Shown: piece after piece, positions 57,339 through 64,000 of the stretch
How positions within the stretch are numbered: the stretch's first letter is position 1
Layout of the letters: each line of letters begins with the position of its first letter
DNA from: CAVOOW01 sp963697675
Lineage (GTDB): Bacteria; Actinomycetota; Actinomycetes; JACCUZ01
Direction: 5' to 3'
Length of the DNA stretch: 64,000 nucleotides
NCBI GenBank assembly: GCA_963697675.1
Contig: CAVOOW010000001.1
Span: 248,001 to 312,000, forward strand
Translations under genes and position numbers: made by a program
Notes under the pieces: generated by a model
The model's database searches: none
What the model was told of the DNA's origin: nothing
The model's input: only the letters and a program-made list of their open reading frames with translations

Positions 57339-60300
57339 TCATCCGGGGCTGCCGGGACTCGTGTGCCACAGCTTGCGGGGGGCTTTCGGTTCGCGCGCGG
57401 CCTTGCGTGCAGCGGCCGCCGCGTCGTCGCCCGGCGGCTTGATGTCCGCGTAGGGCGACTGGCGGAACCCGCTCGCGTGCACCAGCACCCGCCGTGACCC
57501 CGGCCTGTTGCCCATGCCGCCGGCCGTCGAGCCCGCGCCACCCGATCCCTCGCGAGCCGCTGCCAGACCCTCGAGTGACTGGTAGTCCTCCCGGTTTCCG
57601 ACGGGCGGTCGGGTCATGACCGGACGCGACGAGTGGCTTTCCGCGGCACCGGCGATGGCCGCCTCGGTCACCTCTCCGGGGGTGGCCATCGCCTCGGCGA
57701 CGGCGGCGAGCCCGCCGGTCTGCCAGGCGGAGTAGAGGTCGGTCAGCACCCAGCACCCAGTGGCGCGCAATGACACCCCGCGCGGGCCCGTGCGACGTAC
57801 CTCACCTCTGATCACCAGCAGCCAGGAGTGGAACAGCGTGGCGGCGTAAGGCCCCTGTGCGTCCTCGAAGAACGTCGCGTCAACCGGCCCGCGCGCGTCG
57901 TCGAGGGTCACGAACACGACGCGGCGCCCGGATCGGATCGGCGGGGTCTGGGTCGCGACCTTGACCCCGGCGACCAGCACCTCGGCCTTGCTCCGGCAGC
58001 GCACCAGGTCGGGTGCCCGGGTCGCGCCGATCGCGGCGAGGAACGGTTCGTAGAAGTCGATGACGTGCCGGCTCGCGTCGAGACCGAGCACCTCGAGCTC
58101 GGCACGTACCCGCTCGGCGCCGGACATCTCCGGCAGTCCGCTGGGCAGCACGTCGGCTGGAGCATCACCGAGGTCCAGCGCAAGCTGCACGGGCCGCGCC
58201 TCGACCGGCCGGGCGGCCTGCGACTGGCGCGCCGCCATAGTGCGCACATCGGGCCGCTCGACCATCGTCAGCGCCTCACCGGGTGCGGCCGCGCGGGTCA
58301 GGTCGGTGACCGCGCGGGTCGGATCGGTGGGCGCCCGGCCCCGCGCGCGCCCACCGCGTCCACTGCGCCCGCCACCGCGGGCCACCGCCCGGGTCCACCG
58401 GTCAAGCTCGGCCACCTGCAGCAGCAGGTCACGGCGGGTCAGCCGGCCGCGTCGACGGATGCCGGAGGACAGCGCCGGAGAGATGGCGCGCTCGCCGACG
58501 CAGTAGAGGGCGTCGAATGCGCCGGTGAGCACCAGTCGCTCGACCACCGGGCGGGACACCGCCGCGCGGTGCCAGAAATCGGCGAGCGAGGCGTAGGGGC
58601 GCCCGGCGACGATGCGCGCGACCTCGGCCGCGGAGATGCCTTTGACCTCGGACAGCGAGAGCCGGATGCCATAGCCGATGCCTCGACCGAAGGCCATGTC
58701 GGCGCGGTCGGTGTAGTCAACGACGCGGCCTGCGGCGACGGGATCGGCGGGATCGGCGGTGAGCTTCTCGAGCCGGTAGGTGTCGGTGGAGAGGTTGACG
58801 TCGAGCGCGAGCACGGTGATGCCGAACTGGCGGGCGTCGTCGAGGATGAGCCGCTTGGGGTACATGCCGGGGTCGTGGGTGAGCACGCCGGCGAGGAACG
58901 CGGCCGGATGGTGGGCCTTGAGCCAGGCCGACTGGTAGGTGGGCAGCGCGAACGCGGCCGCGTGCGCCTTGCAGAATCCGAAGGACGCGAAGGCTTTGAG
59001 CACCTCCCACACCTTGTCGACGAGCGCGACGTCGTAGCCGCGGGCCAGGGCCAGCGGCCGGAACCACAGCTTCACCTCGGACTGGCTCTCGGGTGAGCCA
59101 AGGGCGCGGCGCACCTCGTCGGCCTCGGCCAGCGTGACCCCGGTGAAGACGCTGACGATCTGCAGCACCTGCTCGTGGAAGACGACTACGCCGCAGGTCT
59201 CCTCCAGCGCAGGACGCAGGTCGTCGTGGAGGTAGACCGCCTCGCGCCAGCCCTGCCGGGCCTGCAGGAACGGCGTGACCATGTCGCTCTTGACCGGGCC
59301 GGGACGGAACAGCGAGATGTCGGTGATGAGGTCACCGAACGTCTCGGGGCCGAACTTGCCGACCAGCTCGCGCTGGCCGGGTGACTCGATCTGGAACATG
59401 CCGAGGGTGCGCGTCGACCGGATGAGCGCGAACGTGTCGGGGTCGTCGAGCGGCACCTGGCTCTGGTCATCGAGATCGATGACATCGGGGTCGGTGACAT
59501 CGGGGTCGGTGACATCGGGGTCGGTGACATCGGGGTCGGCTGGACCATCGACCCGGGCGATCTCCGCGATCGCGTGGGCCATCGCCGACTGCATGCGGAT
59601 GCCGAGCACGTCGAGCTTGAGCAGACCGAGCGCCTCGACGTCGTCCTTGTCGAACTGGCTCATCGGGAAGCCGAGCCAGCTCGCCTCGACAGGGGTGCGG
59701 TCGAGCAGGGTGGTGTCGGACAGGAGTACGCCGCACGGGTGCAGGGCGATGTGCCGGGGCAGCCCGTCGAGCCGCTCGACCATGCGGAACAACAGGTCGA
59801 GCTGGGCTTCGGCCAGATGGGAGGCGCGCAGCTCGGGCAGCTCGGCCAACGCGAGGCGGACATCTCGCGCGCGGATGTGCGGGAACGCCTTGGCGATGGC
59901 GTCGATCTCGCCGGGCGGCATGCCGAGCGCGGCACCGACGTCGCGGATCGCGTGGCGAACGCGGTAGGTGTCCATCATCGACACGCACGCGACCCGCTCG
60001 CCGCCGAAGCGGTCGAGGATCTGCTCGTAGACCTCGGTGCGGCGGGCCGACTCGACGTCGATGTCGACGTCGGGCAGCGCGATGCGCAGCGGGGAGAGGA
60101 AGCGCTCCATGAGCAGCCCGTGGGCCATCGGGTCGACGCCGGAGATGCCGAGCAGGTAGTTGACGAGGCAGCCCGCGCCCGATCCGCGCGCTGCCACGCG
60201 CACCCCCATGCCGCGGATCAGGTCGACGACATCGGCCACGGTGAGGAAGTAGGCGGGGTAGCCGAGGGTCTCGATGATCCCGAGCTCGGCCTCGAGCCGC

Positions 60301-61472
60301 TCACGGACCGCGCTGGTGCGCGGCATCGCCCGTCGACCCAGCCCGGCCTCGCAGCGTTCCCGCAGCACCGTCTTCGCGGTGCGGCCGGTCGCGAGACGGC
60401 CGGCACCGTCGAGCACCTCGAGCTCGGGGAAGTGGACCTCGCCCATGCCCAGGTCGGTGCGCGGGTCGACCGCGCACCGGTCGGCGATGCGCCGCGTCGC
60501 AGCAACCAGCTCGGAAGCCGCTCGCTCGCCCAGCCCGCTGGATCTGGTGACTTCCTCAGCCACTTCCAGCATCTCCTTGCCCGACTTGAGAGCGCCCTCG
60601 GCGTTGACGCGGTCGACGTGGCGGGCGTCGAGGGCGACCAGCCGGCGCGACGCGTCGAGCACGTCGGCGGTGGGCGCATCGAGGCGGTCGGCGTAGCGGA
60701 CGGCGTTGGACAGCACCGCCGGCACGCCCTCGTCGGTGGCGAAGCCGAGCATGCGAGCAGCCCGGGGCGTGTCGTCGGGGCCGCGGTGGGAGACCACCTC
60801 GACGAGGAGGTCCTCGCGGGCAGGGACCGCGTCGCGCCACCGGGCGAGCACCTCCCGGGCGAGGTCGGGACGGCGCACGGTGAGCGCCCGGCCGAGCTCG
60901 GAGGTCGGGCCGAGCAGGACGAGCAGGCCGCCGCCGGATCCCGCAGCGGCCTGCACGTGCTCGGCGATCAGGTCGAGCGTGGTGACCGGGCTGCCACGCT
61001 CGCCGCGCAGGTGGGTGGCCGAGACGAGCCGGCACAGCGCGGCCCAGCCCACCCGGTCCTGGGCGAGCAGGGTGACGCGGGGATGGCGCGGGTCGACCGA
61101 GGCGCCACCTCGTGCCGGGGTCGACCGCGCGGGTGCGCCGGGACCGAGCCCGCTCGGGCCGCCTGCCCGGTTGTTGGCAGGTCTGCCGTCGCCGGCGCCG
61201 CTGCGGGAGCGCATCCGCAGCGACGGATGCGCCGCGCTGAGCAACCCACTCGGCTCGATCGCCAGGTCGACGCCGAGGATCGGCCGCAGGCCTGCCGACT
61301 GGGCGGCCTGCACGAACTTGACCACGCCGTAGGTGCCGTCGCGGTCGGTGAGGGCGAGGGTGTCCATCCCGTGCTCGGCGGCCCGCTCGACGAGCGCATG
61401 GGGATGGGAGGCGCCGTAGCGCAGGGAGTAGCCGGATGCGACGTGGAGGTGGACGAAGGGATCGCTGGGCAT
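57339..61472 (-). CDS. dnaE2: DnaE2-type (error-prone) DNA polymerase III alpha subunit
   Basis: C-family polymerase, 1377 residues. N-terminal PHP domain (HLHVASGYSLRYGASHPHAL, LALTDRDGTYGVVKF), palm catalytic region (VRVAARGSGAGCLVNYLLGI, LPDVDIDVESARR), thumb and fingers (GVVVFHEQVLQIVSVFTGV, KAHAAAFALPTYQSAWLKAH), helix-hairpin and OB domain (FVTLDDARGPVDATFFEDA). The C-terminus VLVHASGFRQSPYADIKPPG is typical of actinobacterial DnaE2-like enzymes. Longer than the usual ~1100 because of low-complexity insertions (Gly/Ala/Arg-rich near 61140-61210 and 58300-58390; DPDVT repeat at 59481-59540). ATG 61472 or 61526. Downstream of DUF6504 and HEPN genes and an SOS box, so DNA-damage induced. 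Confidence 0.93.
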   Translation of the reverse strand: MPSDPFVHLHVASGYSLRYGASHPHALVERAAEHGMDTLALTDRDGTYGVVKFVQAAQSAGLRPILGVDLAIEPSGLLSAAHPSLRMRSRSGAGDGRPANNRAGGPSGLGPGAPARSTPARGGASVDPRHPRVTLLAQDRVGWAALCRLVSATHLRGERGSPVTTLDLIAEHVQAAAGSGGGLLVLLGPTSELGRALTVRRPDLAREVLARWRDAVPAREDLLVEVVSHRGPDDTPRAARMLGFATDEGVPAVLSNAVRYADRLDAPTADVLDASRRLVALDARHVDRVNAEGALKSGKEMLEVAEEVTRSSGLGERAASELVAATRRIADRCAVDPRTDLGMGEVHFPELEVLDGAGRLATGRTAKTVLRERCEAGLGRRAMPRTSAVRERLEAELGIIETLGYPAYFLTVADVVDLIRGMGVRVAARGSGAGCLVNYLLGISGVDPMAHGLLMERFLSPLRIALPDVDIDVESARRTEVYEQILDRFGGERVACVSMMDTYRVRHAIRDVGAALGMPPGEIDAIAKAFPHIRARDVRLALAELPELRASHLAEAQLDLLFRMVERLDGLPRHIALHPCGVLLSDTTLLDRTPVEASWLGFPMSQFDKDDVEALGLLKLDVLGIRMQSAMAHAIAEIARVDGPADPDVTDPDVTDPDVTDPDVIDLDDQSQVPLDDPDTFALIRSTRTLGMFQIESPGQRELVGKFGPETFGDLITDISLFRPGPVKSDMVTPFLQARQGWREAVYLHDDLRPALEETCGVVVFHEQVLQIVSVFTGVTLAEADEVRRALGSPESQSEVKLWFRPLALARGYDVALVDKVWEVLKAFASFGFCKAHAAAFALPTYQSAWLKAHHPAAFLAGVLTHDPGMYPKRLILDDARQFGITVLALDVNLSTDTYRLEKLTADPADPVAAGRVVDYTDRADMAFGRGIGYGIRLSLSEVKGISAAEVARIVAGRPYASLADFWHRAAVSRPVVERLVLTGAFDALYCVGERAISPALSSGIRRRGRLTRRDLLLQVAELDRWTRAVARGGGRSGRGGRARGRAPTDPTRAVTDLTRAAAPGEALTMVERPDVRTMAARQSQAARPVEARPVQLALDLGDAPADVLPSGLPEMSGAERVRAELEVLGLDASRHVIDFYEPFLAAIGATRAPDLVRCRSKAEVLVAGVKVATQTPPIRSGRRVVFVTLDDARGPVDATFFEDAQGPYAATLFHSWLLVIRGEVRRTGPRGVSLRATGCWVLTDLYSAWQTGGLAAVAEAMATPGEVTEAAIAGAAESHSSRPVMTRPPVGNREDYQSLEGLAAAREGSGGAGSTAGGMGNRPGSRRVLVHASGFRQSPYADIKPPGDDAAAAARKAAREPKAPRKLWHTSPGSPG
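59481..59540. repeat. 15-bp tandem repeat inside dnaE2
   Basis: GACATCGGGGTCGGT is repeated four times from 59481 (last copy ends C instead of T). It encodes repeated Asp-Pro-Asp-Val-Thr. The unit is a multiple of three, and the insertion sits on a surface loop between conserved polymerase motifs. Confidence 0.95.
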
Positions 61473-61594
61473 GACCGGATCTCGGGTGGGTGGTGACGGG
61501 AGGAGGACGGGCGCAGGAAGGGACATGAGGGCGCAGACAGCCGAGGTACGTCCGTCAGCGGTGACCGTGGAGTGAGTGGTAGATGGGCCCCCGC

Positions 61595-62077
61595 TCAGCT
61601 GGCCCGGTGAGCCAACGACGCGAGGTGCGGGAGGGCCGGCTGGTGGGCCAACCCCAGTGTCGTCTCGACCAGGGCGAGGAACGTCTGCGCGTCGCGCAGC
61701 AGGTCGTCGGCCTCGCGCGGCACCACCGCCCGGGTCAGCCCCGCCTCCGCGGCGGCGCGCTTGCTGGCGCCGGCCGCGAAGAACGCCGACCACTCGGCGA
61801 GCTCGGGCGCGACCTGGGGCAGCAGCACCCACACGTTGCGCGGCCGCTTGGTCGCCGACGGACGGGTGCGCACCGCGAGAACCGCTGCTGCCGTGCGCAG
61901 CGCCGCAAGGTGGGCCGCGGCATAGCGCTGCGTCGGCACCGTCGTCGTCATCGCCTCAGCAAGGTCGCGCCGGGCGGTGTCGAGCAGGTCGAACGCCGCC
62001 GACACCACCGGAGGGCGCCGCCCGACCAGATGGGGACGCACCCCACTGGCCCGCTGATCCGTGCTGTCGGTCATCAT
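61595..62077 (-). CDS. SAV_6107-type HEPN-domain protein
   Basis: 160 residues from ATG 62077 (GGAGGAG upstream). Helical HEPN-like fold: VVSAAFDLLDTARRDLAEAM, RYAAAHLAALRTAAAVLAVR, WSAFFAAGASKRAAAEAGLT. Families of this type sit beside DnaE2-like polymerases in Streptomyces and related genera. HEPN proteins can be RNases or adaptors; I see no clear R-x4-6-H motif, so an adaptor role is more likely. Second gene of the SOS operon. Confidence 0.85.
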   Translation of the reverse strand: MMTDSTDQRASGVRPHLVGRRPPVVSAAFDLLDTARRDLAEAMTTTVPTQRYAAAHLAALRTAAAVLAVRTRPSATKRPRNVWVLLPQVAPELAEWSAFFAAGASKRAAAEAGLTRAVVPREADDLLRDAQTFLALVETTLGLAHQPALPHLASLAHRAS

Positions 62078-62129
62078 CCGTGCTCCTCCCGTGCTGCCCA
62101 TCAGTCGGTGCCCATCACGTCGGTGCTCA

Positions 62130-62438
62130 TCAGTCGAGTGCTCTGGCCAGCGTCCAGCCGGTGCCCGCCGTCGCCGACCAGTCGAAGCACAGGTCGAACA
62201 CGCCCATGCCGTGGACCCGTCCACGCGTCGCCTCCACGCGCCACAGCTCGCGCTCGACGCTGAGTGCGGCCGAGTCGATGCCTGCGCCGGACTGGACGGC
62301 CGCCTGCCACCAGGCACCGGTCTCCACCCAGCGCGCCAACACGGCCCGCACCACCCAGAGCCGGTCGCGCCAGAGGAACTCGGCCGGCTCGTCGTCACGA
62401 CGGCGCACCTCGACCGGGTCGTCGTACCGTCTGGACAT
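62130..62438 (-). CDS. DUF6504 protein
   Basis: 102 residues from ATG 62438, which follows AGGAGGCG directly. Begins MSRRYDDPVEVRRRDDEPAE; FLWRDRLWVVRAVLARWVET and VHGMGVFDLCFDW are recognisable blocks. The family is small, actinobacterial, and found next to ImuB-like or DnaE2-like genes. Likely a mutasome accessory. First gene after the SOS box at 62571-62586. Confidence 0.85.
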   Translation of the reverse strand: MSRRYDDPVEVRRRDDEPAEFLWRDRLWVVRAVLARWVETGAWWQAAVQSGAGIDSAALSVERELWRVEATRGRVHGMGVFDLCFDWSATAGTGWTLARALD

Positions 62439-62570
62439 CACGCCTCCTGACCTCGCCGGCTGTCTCGGGCGGGCCCCACCCGGGAGGCACGGGGGTCGAG
62501 ATCCGTGCCCCCGGGTGGGGCTGCCGCCATGTCCGGCCGGTGGGCCGCGATTCCCACCATCCGGCGCTGA

Positions 62571-62586
62571 TCGAACAGATGTTCGA
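62571..62586 (-). promoter_or_regulatory. SOS box (LexA-binding site)
   Basis: TCGAACAGATGTTCGA matches the actinobacterial/Gram-positive LexA consensus TCGAAC-N4-GTTCGA exactly and is a palindrome in both half-sites. It lies 133 nt upstream of the DUF6504 ATG. On the minus strand TTTACTCTAGGAAC precedes it and could supply promoter elements. It should place DUF6504, HEPN and dnaE2, and possibly the methyltransferase and dinB, under DNA-damage control. Confidence 0.93.
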
Positions 62587-62731
62587 ACAGTTCCTAGAGT
62601 AAACCCCGCCACCGACAGCCACGTCAAGCCGCGCGGGACTCCCCGCTGAACTTCACCCGGACTTCTTCACACCGACGCCTCCGCGACGAAGTCCGACCGA
62701 GCCGGACGGGCAGGTCGTACCCTCACCCTTC

Positions 62732-63211
62732 ATGCCCGCAGAACACCCCAGCGTCGTCCGGGTCCGCGCCGAGCTGACCGCGCGCGGCGGTTCGGCGGAC
62801 CGCATCCGCATCCTCGACGACGCGGCCCGCACCGCCGCGCAGGCCGCCGAGCAGCTCGGGGTCGAGGTCGCGCAGATCGCCAACTCGCTGCTCTTCGACG
62901 CCGACGGCGCGCCGGTGCTGGTCATGGCCTCCGGCGGACACCGCGTGGACACCACCAAGGTCGCCTCGATCATCGGAGCAGCCAAGGTCCGCCGGGCAGA
63001 TGCCGACTTCGTGCGCAATCACACAGGATTCGCGATCGGCGGGGTTGCCCCGATCGGCCACCCCGAGCAGATCCGCACGCTGGTCGACCGTGACCTCGCG
63101 CAGTACGAAGTCCTGTGGGCGGCAGCGGGCCACCCGCACGCGGTCTTCCCCACGACCTACGACGAACTGGTCACGATGACGGGCGGGGTCCCCGCCGACG
63201 TCGGCGAATGA
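62732..63211 (+). CDS. YbaK/EbsC-type aminoacyl-tRNA deacylase
   Basis: 159 residues of the YbaK/ProX fold, which hydrolyse mischarged tRNAs (for example Cys-tRNA-Pro or Ala-tRNA-Pro). Markers: QAAEQLGVEVAQIANSLLFD, APVLVMASGGHRVDTTKVAS, FVRNHTGFAIGGVAPIGHPE and the end AAAGHPHAVFPTTYDELVTM. The catalytic Lys-equivalent is in DTTKVA. ATG 62732. Stop lies 13 nt before the stop of the convergent phosphodiesterase gene. Confidence 0.94.
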   Translation: MPAEHPSVVRVRAELTARGGSADRIRILDDAARTAAQAAEQLGVEVAQIANSLLFDADGAPVLVMASGGHRVDTTKVASIIGAAKVRRADADFVRNHTGFAIGGVAPIGHPEQIRTLVDRDLAQYEVLWAAAGHPHAVFPTTYDELVTMTGGVPADVGE

Positions 63212-63223
63212 CGGCAGTGGCCG

Positions 63224-63877
63224 TCAGCGATCGGCGATGACGTCGGCGAGCATGCGAAGGTCCTTGGAGATGATGGCGCCGACGCCGAGCCCGCGGGCGT
63301 GCGCGAGGGCCTCCGGGGTGTCGACCCGCCAGGCCATCACCACGTCGGTGCGGTGCCGCAGCTCGGCCACCAGCTCCGGGGTCAGCAGGCGCAGCCGCAC
63401 TGAGACGCCGTAGACCGGCCCGCGCGCCAACCGTCGCCGAAGCGCCGCCAGCTGCCTGCGGTTGGCGACCGACAGCACCCGGCGAACGACAGGGTCGAAA
63501 GCGTCGAGTGCCTCCCACTCCTTGGTGCACACCGTGACCGGCACACCCGGAGCACGGGTCCGCAGCAGCTCGGACACCGCGGGAGCCAGGCCGGGGCCCT
63601 TGCCCTTCAGGTCGATCATCAGCCGCGGGTCGTCGCCGAGCTCGTCGAGCACCTGCGACAGCTCGACCAGCGAAAAGTCCCGGCGCGAGACGATCTCCCA
63701 CTTGTCCCACAGGTGCCAGGGACCGAGCAGCTTGTGGTGGCGCATCTCGAGGACGCCGCGGTAGTCGTGCACGTCGGCCTCGACGAGATCCACACCCAGG
63801 TCGAGTGCCTCCCGCAGGCCGGCGACCGTGTTGCCGGAGCGATGGGCGATGGCGAGCACAGGCTCAGGATGCCGCAA
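63224..63877 (-). CDS. Glycerophosphodiester phosphodiesterase family protein
   Basis: TIM-barrel protein of 217 residues. VLAIAHRSGNTVAGLREALD and DLVEADVHDYRGVLEMRHHK carry the family's catalytic His and acidic residues; LMIDLKGKGPGLAPAVSELL and WRVDTPEALAHARGLGVGAI complete the barrel. Shorter than typical GDPD (240-260). Starts are TTG 63877 or GTG 63859. Substrate may be a glycerophosphodiester or another phosphodiester. Confidence 0.9.
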   Translation of the reverse strand: MRHPEPVLAIAHRSGNTVAGLREALDLGVDLVEADVHDYRGVLEMRHHKLLGPWHLWDKWEIVSRRDFSLVELSQVLDELGDDPRLMIDLKGKGPGLAPAVSELLRTRAPGVPVTVCTKEWEALDAFDPVVRRVLSVANRRQLAALRRRLARGPVYGVSVRLRLLTPELVAELRHRTDVVMAWRVDTPEALAHARGLGVGAIISKDLRMLADVIADR

Positions 63878-63905
63878 CGACGGGCCGGCCAGATCGCCGC
63901 GTCGC

Positions 63906-64000
63906 TCAGGCGGCCGCTCGCGCCGCGCGGACGCGGATCAGGCGACGGACGGCGAAGCTGCCACCGCCGAGGAACAAGGCAGGCATCCAGGCCAGCGTCG
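63906..64000 (-). CDS. Partial gene, C-terminal end of a probable membrane protein
   Basis: An open frame enters from the window edge and ends at TGA 63908-63906. It reads TLAWMPALFLGGGSFAVRRL and ends in an Arg/Ala-rich basic tail. One hydrophobic segment is visible. Too little remains to identify it. It lies 28 nt upstream of the phosphodiesterase start on the same strand. Confidence 0.55.
   Translation of the reverse strand, partial: TLAWMPALFLGGGSFAVRRLIRVRAARAAA

Overview
The window is high-GC DNA from an actinobacterium. The evidence is the division and cell-wall (dcw) cluster order mraZ to divIVA with sepF and yggT, a translational T-box in front of ileS, a TCGAAC-N4-GTTCGA SOS box, DivIVA as the tip-growth protein, and DUF3040, DUF6504 and SAV_6107-type HEPN genes. 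Family or genus cannot be fixed from the sequence alone. More than twenty single-base frame breaks fall in genes that must be intact (murD, murF, ftsW, divIVA), many in GGG or CCC runs. This looks like an unpolished assembly, so most broken genes here should be read as sequence errors rather than pseudogenes.

Layout. 1-2630 (minus): dksA-like zinc-finger gene, lspA and the start of an rluD-type gene. 3023-5164 (plus): two tiny genes ended by a perfect 16-bp terminator, a NarL-type response regulator, and an AbiEi/DUF559-like protein. 5183-8487 (minus): MacB/FtsX-type ABC permease and its ATPase. 8691-15935 (plus): four overlapping sensor-kinase-like genes, facing a receiver-only regulator and two small paralogous genes (15869-16945, minus). 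17160-21255 (plus): ileS with its T-box leader and a conserved-looking unknown gene.

21395-41244 (minus): the dcw cluster, transcribed from mraZ at the high end to divIVA at the low end: mraZ, a small membrane protein, rsmH, ftsL-like, ftsI, murE, murF, mraY, murD, ftsW, murG, murC, ftsQ, then a hairpin and a candidate promoter, ftsZ, pgeF, yggS, sepF, yggT, divIVA. Nearly all junctions from rsmH to ftsQ are ATGA or GTGA overlaps. Upstream of mraZ lie four GTGG boxes at exact 10-nt spacing, a likely MraZ operator.

41406-50667 (plus): two MoxR/DUF58 modules ending in a TgpA-type transglutaminase, divergent from the dcw cluster. 50678-54567: a secreted sulfatase, a secreted beta-propeller and a LamG lectin-like protein, heavily frameshifted. 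54512-62586 (minus): DUF3040 and then an SOS-type translesion operon (DUF6504, HEPN, DnaE2-like polymerase, methyltransferase, dinB) behind a perfect LexA box. 62732-64000: a YbaK-type deacylase, a glycerophosphodiesterase-family protein and a partial gene.

The most unusual part is the kinase array. The first kinase keeps a full catalytic core but only two membrane segments. The next three keep large membrane and GAF-like regions but have lost the phospho-acceptor histidine and, where a catalytic domain is present, the ATP-binding residues. This suggests that catalysis and sensing are split between partner proteins, paired with a receiver-only output protein.
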